A stretch of 64,000 bases of DNA from Eoetvoesia sp035555955 (GCF_035555955.1 NZ_DATMGA010000009.1:10370-74369); one strand, 5' to 3'; positions 26,091 through 34,765 are shown, numbered from the stretch's first letter. Numbers and translations: made by a program. The notes: generated by a model not told the origin, from the sequence alone.

Positions 26091-26942
26091 TTAAATGGCG
26101 ATATTGACGATGCGGCGTATGAACAGCACCCCTGCCAGCTCCAGGCCAGCCACCGTCGCCAGCACGCCCCAGCCCGCCGGGGTGTGCCACAGCAAGGCCA
26201 TGGACTCAGGGTCCAGCCATTCGAGCGCCAAGGCCAAGACGAATGGCAGGGCCGCCACGATCCAGGCCTGGAGCCGGCCCTGGGAAGTCAAGGCCCTGAC
26301 GCGGCCCAGCAGATGCAACCGGGCCCTCAGGGTGGCGCTGATGCGCTCCAGGGTTTCGGCCAGGTTGCCGCCGCTTTGAACAGCAATGGTCAGCGCCGAC
26401 GCCAAAAGCCCCATGCCTTCGGTGGGCATGCGCCGGTGCAGTTGCGCCAGGGCCTGCTCGAAGGACACCCCCATGCGCTGCTCGCGCAGCATCTGGCCGA
26501 ACTCCTGGCCCAGCGGAGGCGGCGCCTGGGTCACGAGGTGGCGCAAGGCCGCCTGCACTCCGGAACCGGCGCGCAGCGCCCCGGCGAGGGAAAGCAGCAG
26601 ATCGGGCAATTGTTCGTCGAACCGCTGCAGGCGCATTCGTTTCATGCGTGCAAGAACGAAACGCGGAGCAAGCAAGGCGGCTGCCGCGGCCAAAAGCGCC
26701 AGCCAGGCATTGCCCGTCGCGACATAGAGGAATACGGCCAGGCCTGCGCAAACCGCCAGGTTGGCCGCCCATAGCTGGGATGGATCCAGAAACAGGAAAA
26801 ACTCGCTCAGGCGATCCACCGCCTGACGCTGGAACGCGGCGCGATAGTTCTGGAACGCCCGGGCGGCCCAGCCCTGGGCGAACCAGGCGGCCGCACACAC
26901 CGAGATCGCGACCGCAAGCATGGCAACGGCTGTCAGCAACAT
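26091..26942 (-). CDS. tadB: Tad/Flp pilus inner-membrane platform protein TadB-like
   Basis: A 283-residue F-domain protein with an N-terminal membrane segment, a second hydrophobic stretch at about 58-90, the cytosolic F domain (DEQLPDLLLSLAGALRAGSGVQAAL, then GGNLAETLERISATLR) and C-terminal helices. The DQLPDxLxxLAxxLRAG pattern is characteristic of TadB. A strong intrinsic terminator stands between its start and the upstream ATPase gene, so its expression relative to the rest of the locus is expected to be reduced or separately driven. Confidence 0.88.
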   Translation of the reverse strand: MLLTAVAMLAVAISVCAAAWFAQGWAARAFQNYRAAFQRQAVDRLSEFFLFLDPSQLWAANLAVCAGLAVFLYVATGNAWLALLAAAAALLAPRFVLARMKRMRLQRFDEQLPDLLLSLAGALRAGSGVQAALRHLVTQAPPPLGQEFGQMLREQRMGVSFEQALAQLHRRMPTEGMGLLASALTIAVQSGGNLAETLERISATLRARLHLLGRVRALTSQGRLQAWIVAALPFVLALALEWLDPESMALLWHTPAGWGVLATVAGLELAGVLFIRRIVNIAI

Positions 26943-26994
26943 GGCTTCCCGACTCCTTCATCTGTATTGCCTAGTTCCAATGTGCGGTTTGGTG

Positions 26995-27019
26995 AAAAAC
27001 CTCGGCCCAAGGGCCGAGG
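26995..27019 (-). terminator. Intrinsic terminator between cpaF and tadB
   Basis: On the minus strand a perfect 9-bp GC-rich stem (CCTCGGCCC / GGGCCGAGG) with a two-base TT spacer is followed directly by TTTTT. It lies 20 bases after the FHA-CpaF stop and about 53 bases before the tadB start, inside what would otherwise be one operon. No convincing promoter was seen between it and tadB. Confidence 0.75.
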
Positions 27020-27038
27020 CTTGCGCTTTGGCGCGTGG

Positions 27039-28835
27039 TCAATTGGCATACTTCACTTCAACGCCTGAAGACGCCAAAGGCGGGAACGCCGCCGACGCCT
27101 CGTGCAATATGGAATGCTCCGAAAACAGCTCGGCACCCAAACCGGCCCGTGCAAGATCCTGGGAAGAAAAGCATTCGGGCATGGCGCCGCAGCCGAAAAA
27201 CGCATGGGCTTGCCCCGCCTGTCCCTCCCTGTACCGGAACAGTTCCTGAGTCTGGATACGCCCGCTTTCCATGCCGGTGACCTCGACAATGGCCGTGACG
27301 ACGCGCCGGCCGTCGCTTAATCGCGCCTGCTGCACCAGAATATGAATGCTTGCCGAAATGTGTTCGCGCACAGCCTGCAGGGGCAGATCCATGCCGGCCA
27401 TCAAGATCATGGTTTCCAGCCGTGCCAGGGCGTCACGCGGACTATTGGCATGCAGCGTGGTCAGCGACCCTTCGTGGCCCGTATTCATTGCGCTCAGCAT
27501 GTCGAAGGTTTCAGCACCGCGGCACTCGCCGATGACGATGCGGTCCGGCCGCATGCGCAGGGCATTGCGCACCAGATCGCGGATCTCGATTCGGCCGCGC
27601 CCTTCCAGATTGGGCGGCCTGGCCTCCAGGGCAACAAGGTTCTGATGCGCCAGCCGCAGTTCGGCGGCATCTTCGATGGTGACGATGCGTTCGCCGGCGG
27701 GTATGCAGTTCGAAAGAATATTGAGCAAGGTGGTCTTGCCGGAGCCTGTTCCACCCGAAACGATGATGTTCTTGCGCTGTACGACACAAGCCTGCAGGAA
27801 CTCGCCCATGGCAGGGCTAAGCGCCCCCACCGCCAGTAAATCCTGCATCTGCAGGCGGCGTTGGGGAAACTTGCGTATGGTAAGGCTTGCGCCGCGCAAT
27901 GCAACGGGGGGGATCACCGCGTTGACGCGCGACCCGTCGCGCAGCCGCGCGTCCACCATGGGCGAGCTTTCGTCGATGCGGCGCCCCAATGGCGACACAA
28001 TGCGTTCAATGACGCCCAGAACAGCTTGCTCGCTGCTGAAGGTCATGCGATGGCGCCTGAGCCGGCCAGCCGATTCGACATAGATCTCATCGTGGCGATT
28101 GACCATGATTTCGCTGATTTCGGGGTCGTCCAGAAGAGGCTCCAATGGCCCCAGACCCACGGCCTCGTTGACGACTTCCTGAAGCAACCCCCGCCGATCG
28201 ACACTTTCCGGCAATTCGTGATCGTCCTGGATGATGTTGGACAAAGCCGCCGTGGCTTCGGCCCGCAGCGCCGCATCGCTCATGCCGGCGATATCGCGGC
28301 GGCGCAAGTCGAGCGCCTCGAGCAACTCCGCATGCAGCCGGCGCCTGTGCTGCAATAAAGAAACCTCGGCCGCGGGCGTAGCGCCGGACACCTCGGCAAC
28401 GCTCTGTTCGCGGGCGCCCTGGAACGGGTTTGGCGACGCCCACATTTGGCAGGTTTCGAGGGTCTGAGCGTCATGTCCGGCTGCCAGGCCAGACGCCCCG
28501 GCCGGCTGCTTTGGCAGATCGGGCAAAACAGCCAGCGCTGCGGCGCCAGGGCCTGCGCGCACGCAAATCAGGCAAGGCCCGATGACGATTTCGTCACCGG
28601 GGCACAAAGGCCCATAGCGGGTAATGCGCGCCCCATTGACCCAGGTGCCCGAAAGCGAGCCAAAGTCTTCGATATAGGCGCCGTCCTCGCCCTGCTCGAG
28701 GCGGGCGTGGTGCCTGGCGACGCGCCATGACGAAAACCTGAGGTGGCTTTGCGTTGCGCGCCCGATATCGCAAGGCAGCGCAACGGCCTGCATGCGCGTG
28801 GCGCCGCCTTCGAAACGCAATTCAAGCTCCAGCAT
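27039..28835 (-). CDS. cpaF: Tad pilus/secretion ATPase CpaF (TadA) with N-terminal FHA domain
   Basis: A 598-residue fusion. Residues about 1-95 form an FHA phosphothreonine-binding domain (DIGRATQSHLRFSSWRVARHHARLE, then DFGSLSGTWVNGARI with the conserved GR, SxxH-like and NG elements). A linker precedes the secretion ATPase (about 190-560). Walker A is GGTGSGKTT with K367, then the Asp box TIEDAAEL, Walker B RIVIGECRGAE, and the His-box LTTLHANS. CpaF powers assembly of Flp pili or secretion through TadB/C. The FHA module suggests that assembly depends on Ser/Thr phosphorylation of a partner or responds to it. No kinase gene is in the window. Confidence 0.9.
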   Translation of the reverse strand: MLELELRFEGGATRMQAVALPCDIGRATQSHLRFSSWRVARHHARLEQGEDGAYIEDFGSLSGTWVNGARITRYGPLCPGDEIVIGPCLICVRAGPGAAALAVLPDLPKQPAGASGLAAGHDAQTLETCQMWASPNPFQGAREQSVAEVSGATPAAEVSLLQHRRRLHAELLEALDLRRRDIAGMSDAALRAEATAALSNIIQDDHELPESVDRRGLLQEVVNEAVGLGPLEPLLDDPEISEIMVNRHDEIYVESAGRLRRHRMTFSSEQAVLGVIERIVSPLGRRIDESSPMVDARLRDGSRVNAVIPPVALRGASLTIRKFPQRRLQMQDLLAVGALSPAMGEFLQACVVQRKNIIVSGGTGSGKTTLLNILSNCIPAGERIVTIEDAAELRLAHQNLVALEARPPNLEGRGRIEIRDLVRNALRMRPDRIVIGECRGAETFDMLSAMNTGHEGSLTTLHANSPRDALARLETMILMAGMDLPLQAVREHISASIHILVQQARLSDGRRVVTAIVEVTGMESGRIQTQELFRYREGQAGQAHAFFGCGAMPECFSSQDLARAGLGAELFSEHSILHEASAAFPPLASSGVEVKYAN

Positions 28836-28838
28836 GGT

Positions 28839-30254
28839 TTATTCTCCAAAACGTCGCGGATTGCCGGGGCGGCCGCCAGCGCCTTCACTCCATTGCGAAC
28901 CCTTGCCCCGATACGGGTTCCAGCCCGACGATGCATGTCCGCCGGACGGCTCGGGCAAGGCGACAGGAGCTCGCACCGGTACGTTGATGAGTTCATTCGC
29001 CTTGAACGTCGTGTGCAGGATTTCGTTGGCGTGGCGTATGCGCTGCATCAGATCGGGATGGTCGGGAACGACCACGATCGGCGTCACGAAAATCGCCAGC
29101 TCGGTTTCGCTGTGCTGAAAACGGGTGGATTTGAAGAGTTCGCCAAGTACGGGAATATCGCCCAGGCCCGGCAGCTTGCTGACATTGCGCGACTCCTCGC
29201 GCGACAGGAAACCCGCCAGCACCAAAGTTTGACCCGAGCGGACATTGAACTCGGTCGACGCCCGGCGCGTCTTGAGCGACGGACCATTGGGAACGGACAG
29301 GGTGGTATCCACGGAACTGACCTCGACCTCGATGTGCGAGCGCACCGCGCCGTTGCGCTCTATCTGCGGCGTGATGCGCAGCGATACGCCATAAGGCTTG
29401 AAGACGGTATTCGTGTTTCCGTTGGCGTCGGTGGTGGAATAAGGCACCTCGCCTCCGGCGAGGAATTCGGCGGTCGCCCCGCTTCGCGCCAACAGCTGCG
29501 GTTGCGCCAGAACGACTGCAGTTCCTGTCTGCGCCAATGCATCGATTCGGGCCGACAATACCGCATTGATACCAAAATAGCCGGCCATGGCGGCCCCGGA
29601 ATAAGGCAGGAGCACGACGGATTCCCCGGGCCGCTCCGCCAGCTTTCCAGAGCCGGCGTCCCAGGCCAGTCCCGCATTGAAACCGCCCTCGGTTTCCCGT
29701 CCCCAGCGCACGCCCCACTCCTGCAATTGAGAGCGCGGCACCTCGACCACCTGGACATCCAGGAGCACCATGTGGTCCCAGCCCACCTGGCTGGTGAAAT
29801 CGAGCAATTGCGGATAGCGCTTGCTCAATGCCGCCACCCTCTCACGATCGCCATCGGACAAATCGTCGCCCTCGACCAGCAGCTTGTCGCCCACCGTGGA
29901 AATGCGCACATTGGGAATGCGTTCCAGCACCTGGCGCAATTCGTGCTGTATCTGCCGGGAGCCTTCGGGAGCCACCTCGACCTGATAACGATGGCGCTGG
30001 CCGTTGGCCGACCAGATATGCACCGCGCTTGCCCCTTCGTGTCGCGCGAACACAATGACCTCTTTTTCTTCCGTGGTGACGGCATTGAGCACGTGGCCAT
30101 CACCCACGGCAACCCGAGCCACATCAGGCACCGCCAGCACCTTGACTTCGCCCACCTGCATCCGCAGCAAGACTTCGGAGCGTGCGCCTGCGCAAGGACT
30201 CCAGGCCAGCGACGCCGATATGCCGAACACAACCGCGCACAGAAACGCCTTCAT
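28839..30254 (-). CDS. cpaC: Tad/Flp secretin (RcpA/CpaC-like)
   Basis: A 471-residue outer-membrane secretin with a signal peptide (MKAFLCAVVFGISASLAWSPCAGA). The N-terminal pilus-secretin domain includes VGEVKVLAVPDVARVAVGDG, followed by a BON/N1-like region and the C-terminal secretin domain. That domain ends in the signature region GLGDIPVLGELFKS and TELAIFVTPIVV. It forms the outer-membrane channel for the pilus. It lies 6 bp after cpaB and 3 bp before the ATPase gene, so the three are one transcription unit. The C-terminal tail is Gly/Ser/Arg rich and probably disordered. Confidence 0.9.
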   Translation of the reverse strand: MKAFLCAVVFGISASLAWSPCAGARSEVLLRMQVGEVKVLAVPDVARVAVGDGHVLNAVTTEEKEVIVFARHEGASAVHIWSANGQRHRYQVEVAPEGSRQIQHELRQVLERIPNVRISTVGDKLLVEGDDLSDGDRERVAALSKRYPQLLDFTSQVGWDHMVLLDVQVVEVPRSQLQEWGVRWGRETEGGFNAGLAWDAGSGKLAERPGESVVLLPYSGAAMAGYFGINAVLSARIDALAQTGTAVVLAQPQLLARSGATAEFLAGGEVPYSTTDANGNTNTVFKPYGVSLRITPQIERNGAVRSHIEVEVSSVDTTLSVPNGPSLKTRRASTEFNVRSGQTLVLAGFLSREESRNVSKLPGLGDIPVLGELFKSTRFQHSETELAIFVTPIVVVPDHPDLMQRIRHANEILHTTFKANELINVPVRAPVALPEPSGGHASSGWNPYRGKGSQWSEGAGGRPGNPRRFGE

Positions 30255-30260
30255 GCCGCG

Positions 30261-31310
30261 TCACTCTTCATCGAACCCGGAGGCGCCATGGAGGGAATAG
30301 CCCGATTCGGACAATACCTGCGGCGGCTCGAACGCGAAGAGATCGCGCAAACTGGAAAGCTGCGGATCGGATGCCGGCGAACCCGACCTGCCCTTTTGGG
30401 CGCCAAGCCACGCACTGACAAGCTCGGGGGTGTACGGCAGGTTGAAGACGCCGTTGTTCGAAGGTGCCGCGCGGCCTGCACTGGAGGGGCGCAGGGCCGG
30501 TACGCTGCGTGCGGCCTGATTGCCATAGATGACGGGCGCCCTCTTGGGCTTTGCCGCAATAGCGGGAGCAGCAGCGCCAACACCAATAAGGCTGGCAAGA
30601 TCGCCGCGTACCGCCCTTGGGTCGGAACGGTGGTCGTCGGGACGCCGCAGCAAGGCGGTAATGGTGCCGCTTTGCCTGGCTGCCACCAGCTTGATTGCGT
30701 CTTCGGGAGAAGTATCGAGAGTTACTGTGGAATAGATCTCGGCCGCGGATCCGGGCCCATCGCTGCCTGGCCGGGTGTTGCCGCCGGTCGCCAACACCAG
30801 CACTCCTTGCAATAGCGGTGCAGTAACGCGCCGGCGCTGATGCTCGAACGATACATACAGATCGATGAAATCGCCGGGTTCCAGCAGCCCGGACACCGAA
30901 TTGATGGCATCCACCGGCATCGTAATTGCCCGGCGGCCATTGCCGAGCTGGTCTGAAAACGGAGCGCTGCGCGCGCGTGCCGTATGCACCGGCAATATGG
31001 GATCGCCCGCGCGCAACGGCGCAACCAAGGTATGGCCCAATAGACTGGAAAAGCCCTCGGGAGCAATGCTGCCGCTGGACACCAGGGCGGCGGGCATCTG
31101 GCGGACCGCCAGATGCTCGGTATCGAGCCTGGTGCCCGCAGGCAGATCGAACGCGGCCACCACGCGCTGCGCCATGGGAACCTTGGCGTCGTGTTCGATT
31201 TGCAGGATGCGGTTTTGGATGTGCTGCCGGGCCGCCCATGCCGCAAACAGGCCCGCCGCTACGGCCACCAGCAACATGGCCAGGGAACGATTGAAAACGG
31301 GCATGCGCAC
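30261..31310 (-). CDS. cpaB: Flp pilus assembly protein CpaB (RcpC-like)
   Basis: A 349-residue periplasmic protein anchored by one N-terminal helix (LAMLLVAVAAGLFAAWAA). A SAF domain (about residues 45-115, RVVAAFDLPAGTRLDTEHLAVRQMP) is followed by the RcpC/CpaB domain (about 120-230, RAITMPVDAINSVSGLLEPGDFIDLY). CpaB contacts the secretin. The start is a GTG at 31310 with AGGAGA six bases upstream; an ATG two codons downstream is possible. The C-terminal 100 residues are low-complexity and specific to this branch. Confidence 0.88.
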   Translation of the reverse strand: MRMPVFNRSLAMLLVAVAAGLFAAWAARQHIQNRILQIEHDAKVPMAQRVVAAFDLPAGTRLDTEHLAVRQMPAALVSSGSIAPEGFSSLLGHTLVAPLRAGDPILPVHTARARSAPFSDQLGNGRRAITMPVDAINSVSGLLEPGDFIDLYVSFEHQRRRVTAPLLQGVLVLATGGNTRPGSDGPGSAAEIYSTVTLDTSPEDAIKLVAARQSGTITALLRRPDDHRSDPRAVRGDLASLIGVGAAAPAIAAKPKRAPVIYGNQAARSVPALRPSSAGRAAPSNNGVFNLPYTPELVSAWLGAQKGRSGSPASDPQLSSLRDLFAFEPPQVLSESGYSLHGASGFDEE

Positions 31311-31331
31311 GAGTTGTCTCCTGTACTTGGA

Positions 31332-32015
31332 TTATTCAATGTGTTGCAGGAACACGGCGCTGTCCGGCCCCATGGGCAGGGAGGCCACAAGCAGGCTGGA
31401 CGACGCCCGCCGCCAGACCTCGGCCCGGGGCCACCAGGCCATTTGCGCCTCATGCTGCCAGCCGCTGCTGCGCAAATGCCGCTGCAGATAGGCGGTGAAA
31501 TCACCGGCGGACAGCGAGGCGCCATAAACCTGTTGCATGACCCGCCTGCCGTCCACCTCGGACTCCTGACTGAACCGCAGTCGCGCACTTTTCGAAAGCC
31601 ACGGAAAAGCTTGCCCGGAACGCTTCTGCAGCAAATGCTCCAGCTTTTTCGGGCTGATCTGCAATATCGAAACTCGTCCGTGGGCGCCTCCGGCGCGCTG
31701 CTGGATTTCCGCAAGCCAATGCCAGTCGGCGCGAATGCCCGTAAGAAGAACGCTGTTGTTGTAGGCAATGACCCGTTGGAAACGGTCGCCATGCCCGGCC
31801 AGCTTTTGGGCCGTCGAAAACAAGGCGGCGGATGACGAAAACTCGCGCCAGTGGATGGGAACGCCATACACATGCGCGGCTTGCGGCTCGGCCCAGCGAA
31901 AGCGCTCTGTGTCCATGCCGGCAAGTTCATTGAGCGCACCGACATCGGCACGCGCCGGCGTACAAGCCAACAGCAATATTCCCATATACAAACAGAACAC
32001 CGAAAGCGGATTCAT
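31332..32015 (-). CDS. Exported protein of unknown function in the Tad locus
   Basis: A 227-residue protein that I do not recognise. The start at 32015 (MNPLSVFCLYMGILLLACTPARA) gives a signal peptide with a possible lipobox-like LLAC, although the Cys lies early; cleavage after ARA is as likely. The mature part has many Trp residues (HWREF, DWHWLAEIQ, WQHEAQMAWWPRAEVW) and no visible enzyme motif. The gene overlaps the tadE-like gene by ATGA and ends 21 bp before cpaB, so it is an integral part of the locus, probably a periplasmic or outer-membrane accessory protein of the apparatus. Confidence 0.75.
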   Translation of the reverse strand: MNPLSVFCLYMGILLLACTPARADVGALNELAGMDTERFRWAEPQAAHVYGVPIHWREFSSSAALFSTAQKLAGHGDRFQRVIAYNNSVLLTGIRADWHWLAEIQQRAGGAHGRVSILQISPKKLEHLLQKRSGQAFPWLSKSARLRFSQESEVDGRRVMQQVYGASLSAGDFTAYLQRHLRSSGWQHEAQMAWWPRAEVWRRASSSLLVASLPMGPDSAVFLQHIE

Positions 32016-32827
32016 GGCAGCCCCCCTGTGCCGGCGGAAAAATGCTGTTCCGGAACCATGCCTTGCCAGGCCCCGAGCCAATCGAATACCGGAGCCGGCC
32101 GCTTCCACGCGCCTTCCACCCCGACTAGCGCGGCGGCAATCTGCCGGCCAAGGGCGGAAGAAGCCGCCGTGGCATCGCCCCACGCCAATGCGGACTGTCC
32201 AACCCGGGCCTGGGTATCGCGATCGCCCGACGCATGCCCCGCGCCCGACAAAATGGCGGTATGACGAGCCAGCCTCGGATAGTAAGCGTCGAACTGACGC
32301 AACCCCGCCCCAAAAGACGCGTCCGGCAGGGAATCGGCCGCGCCCACCGCCTGCGGCGCAGCGATGACGTGTGCCGAAAATATGCCCGGGTCCTCAAGCC
32401 GCCACTCGCGCCGAAGGCGCCGGGCATCGGCATGATCGCCGCCCGGCTGAGCCTTGGAAGAAAGCTGGGCATCGCGCACAACCTGCAGCGTTACCTCGCT
32501 GCGCGAAGCGCTTAATATTTCGTGTCCCCGCCTGTCCCGCCATTGACGGCCCGGCCCCATGAAGAACGACTGGCGCACCACGCCGGCCGGCCGATAATCC
32601 GGGTGACGAGCCAGGGAAAATGCCGCGTATCGGCTGGCATGAGAGGCTTGCAAGGCCATATCCTGGAAACGCAACAGCCACGCGCTTCCAATCCACAACG
32701 ACAACAGGGCCAACATAACCGCCATCCCTTCCAGCAAGGCCTGGCCGCTTTCCCCATGACCGCGGGCATGAGTATTGAGACGCCCGGCGCCGCGACGGCG
32801 AGTACGGCGTATTCGGGAATTATTCAT
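32012..32827 (-). CDS. TadE-like minor pseudopilin
   Basis: A 271-residue protein with a type IVb prepilin-like N-terminus: a basic leader (RRTRRRGAGR), then ESGQALLEGMAVMLALLSLWIGSAW, in which a cut after Gly would leave Glu at +5 followed by a hydrophobic helix. TadE/TadF pseudopilins have this form. The remaining 200 residues are periplasmic and unassigned. It overlaps both neighbours (8 bp with the upstream TadG-like gene, ATGA with the downstream gene), implying coupled translation. Confidence 0.78.
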   Translation of the reverse strand: MNNSRIRRTRRRGAGRLNTHARGHGESGQALLEGMAVMLALLSLWIGSAWLLRFQDMALQASHASRYAAFSLARHPDYRPAGVVRQSFFMGPGRQWRDRRGHEILSASRSEVTLQVVRDAQLSSKAQPGGDHADARRLRREWRLEDPGIFSAHVIAAPQAVGAADSLPDASFGAGLRQFDAYYPRLARHTAILSGAGHASGDRDTQARVGQSALAWGDATAASSALGRQIAAALVGVEGAWKRPAPVFDWLGAWQGMVPEQHFSAGTGGLP

Positions 32828-34151
32828 GGCGCCGCTCCGATCCGGACTGTGATGGCACACTTGAGTCCAGCCTGGCCTGCCAATATGGGTGGAACAGGCT
32901 GGGAAGTTCGTGGCGCCCGTCTTGCCGGGGATCGGGCCTTGCGAAAAAAGTGGCCGCCGCGCTGTGCGTGACAACGGTAAGCCCCTGCGGCCCGGGATGC
33001 TGCAGCCTGACGGCAAACCGCAGCGCCTCGCCCCGGCTGCCATCGGCGCCAACGTCGATGTAGTCGGCAAGCCCGCGCCCAGGCCAACTTGGGCGGCCGG
33101 CAACCGCCCTGGAGTTGGCCAGAGGGTTGGCGTCGCCGAACACAATGTCCCATTGCGTTGCCTGCTGAACCCAGCGCCAGAAATCCTGGGCCGAAAAGTC
33201 CTCGGGTGGATCATCGACATGCGGCACGCCGGCCGAAGCCTGCCGGTCGGGCGGGATCCAGCCCCACCCCATGGGATATTCGCGGTAGTAGCAGCCTATC
33301 CATTTATTGGATCGCAAGGCATGGAAGGACTGGGTATCCAGCGACTGCCAGCGGCCCGAGGCGTCGAGCTCGGTTGCGCCGCGCCGGCGCAATTCGTGGC
33401 GCAGCCAGGGGCAGCGCGCCTGCACCACCCATGGATTGCTTGCCGTGTGGTTGCGCGGCCCCAGGAATTTGTACATATTCGCGGCCTCGACGATGAAAGG
33501 CCGCAGTATTTGCCGCGCCCCGTACCGCCGAACGTAGCCCTCCCAGTTGTCGTCGCTGATGGAGAGGTCGAAATTCGAGGATTCGGGATAGTGCTGTCCC
33601 AGGACGGCCCGGGCAGCCGCCAGCCTTGCCTGCGGCACACTGGCGACGATTTCGTCCTGGACGGCAGCCAGTACATCGTGCACGGTGCGGTCGTGCGCCG
33701 CATAGGCGCCGGCCAGGCTGCCGTGGATGGCCGCAAGGTTTTCCATGCCGGAGGCCGAGCTGGCCGCCAGATAGGCCGCGCCATGGTCGGCGCCGAACAG
33801 CATGGCAATGAGATATGCGGGGGGATTGCCCGTGCCAAGTTGACGAGCCTCGGTACCGCCAAGACTGGCCCACGACCCCAGGGTGACCAGATGCGCCATG
33901 GCCACCTGATGCCCAACCTGGGCACGATTGATGTAGGACAGCATGTTCAGGGCTCGGGCCTGAACCAGAGCCGCGCTGTATGCGGCCGCATCCAGGCCGT
34001 GCAGTTGCCTGGCCTTGGCGGCCACAACCTGCCCAACGGCAAAATAGCGCAGCAAGGCCACAGCCGCCACGCCTGCAAGCAACATGCCCAGCACCAGGGC
34101 CTGGCCCTGCTGCCTGCGGCAAGCCTGGCGCCTGCGCGCGGCGGATTTCAT
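32820..34151 (-). CDS. TadG-like pilus assembly protein
   Basis: A 443-residue protein starting with a short basic leader, then RRQQGQALVLGMLLAGVAAVALL. This is a TadE/G-like (PF13400-type) signal anchor in which the position after the Gly lacks the Glu found in true pilins. The following HGLDAAAYSAALVQARALNMLSYINRAQVGHQVAMA matches the helical region after the anchor in such proteins. The large C-terminal domain is unassigned and has no visible VWA motif. It overlaps the pilin-like gene by ATGA. Confidence 0.75.
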   Translation of the reverse strand: MKSAARRRQACRRQQGQALVLGMLLAGVAAVALLRYFAVGQVVAAKARQLHGLDAAAYSAALVQARALNMLSYINRAQVGHQVAMAHLVTLGSWASLGGTEARQLGTGNPPAYLIAMLFGADHGAAYLAASSASGMENLAAIHGSLAGAYAAHDRTVHDVLAAVQDEIVASVPQARLAAARAVLGQHYPESSNFDLSISDDNWEGYVRRYGARQILRPFIVEAANMYKFLGPRNHTASNPWVVQARCPWLRHELRRRGATELDASGRWQSLDTQSFHALRSNKWIGCYYREYPMGWGWIPPDRQASAGVPHVDDPPEDFSAQDFWRWVQQATQWDIVFGDANPLANSRAVAGRPSWPGRGLADYIDVGADGSRGEALRFAVRLQHPGPQGLTVVTHSAAATFFARPDPRQDGRHELPSLFHPYWQARLDSSVPSQSGSERRHE

Positions 34152-34426
34152 TGCCCCGCCCCCGCATTGCCGGTAAAGGATTTAAGGCTTTTGGCCGCGG
34201 TCTGCGCCGCCGCAGATTCGGCGGCCGACTGCGCCATGCGCGACTGCTCGGAGCCGTCTTCGCCGGCAAGTTCCTTGGCCATGGCAGCGGTTTGCGAACG
34301 CACCACCTGGCCAAAGGTTTGGTAGACGGCAATGGCCGCCACCGCCACCAGGGCCACGATGATGATGTATTCGGTCATGCCCTGACCCCGCTGTCTTGGG
34401 TAAGCTTTGCGCACCGCCGCCTCCAT
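34148..34426 (-). CDS. Flp-type IVb pilin-like protein
   Basis: A 92-residue protein, first gene of the Tad block. The leader MEAAVRKAYPRQRG is followed by QGMTEYIIIVALVAVAAIAVY: cleavage after Gly leaves Glu at +5 and Tyr at +6, the Flp pilin hallmark, then a hydrophobic helix. It is longer than typical Flp pilins (50-70 residues), with an Ala/Ser/Gln-rich tail of about 45 residues. The leader would need a prepilin peptidase that is not encoded in the window. Whether it is the major pilin or a pseudopilin is open. Confidence 0.8.
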   Translation of the reverse strand: MEAAVRKAYPRQRGQGMTEYIIIVALVAVAAIAVYQTFGQVVRSQTAAMAKELAGEDGSEQSRMAQSAAESAAAQTAAKSLKSFTGNAGAGQ

Positions 34427-34520
34427 GATTCCACGCTACGAGGCTTGCAGTTTGGCCCACCGCTGCCAGGACCACAATTCGCAAATACCGAGATGGGCGA
34501 ATTTGCGCTGGGAGTCTATG

Positions 34521-34556
34521 CTTTTTTGCCTTGGGGCGGCCCCAAGGCAAAAAAAA
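34521..34556. terminator. Half-repeat hairpin acting as bidirectional terminator
   Basis: TTTTTTGCCTTGGGG and its reverse complement flank a CGG loop, giving a 15-bp stem with T-runs on both strands. The GCCTTGGGGCGGCCC core is the right half of the dispersed repeat found at 41118-41284 and 55149-55228. It lies immediately beyond the entericidin-like gene's terminator and insulates the Tad block. Confidence 0.6.
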
Positions 34557-34591
34557 CCTCCGGCATGAACTAGGCTAGTTCATGCCGGAGG
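34557..34591 (-). terminator. Intrinsic terminator of the entericidin-like gene
   Basis: A perfect 16-bp stem (CCTCCGGCATGAACTA with its complement) and a 3-base loop are followed on the minus strand by a run of eight T. It lies 42 bases after the stop of the small lipoprotein gene at 34634. A stem of this length and perfection is stronger than most intrinsic terminators. Confidence 0.85.
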
Positions 34592-34633
34592 TTTCCGGGT
34601 ACTACTGTATGGATTGCGGCAATGCCGCAACCA

Positions 34634-34765
34634 TTACTTGGTCGATTTGGTAATGGCGTGGCCGGCGTTGGAAATGTCTTCGCCTGCGCCGGCAACGGTG
34701 TTGGAGCAGCCAGCCAGGGCCACGCAGCCCACAACCGCCAACAGCATCAAGATCTTCAGTCGCAT
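34634..34765 (-). CDS. Entericidin A/B-family small lipoprotein
   Basis: A 43-residue lipoprotein. The signal MRLKILMLLAVVGCVALAGC has a lipobox (ALAGC), and the mature part SNTVAGAGEDISNAGHAITK carries the TVxGxGxDIxxAGxxI pattern of entericidins. In enterics, entericidins A and B are a paired antidote and bacteriolytic toxin; here only one member is present, as in many betaproteobacteria, where it is better regarded as a small stress-related outer-membrane lipoprotein. The start is preceded by AAGGGGAG. It has its own strong terminator and forms a single-gene unit. Confidence 0.87.
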   Translation of the reverse strand: MRLKILMLLAVVGCVALAGCSNTVAGAGEDISNAGHAITKSTK

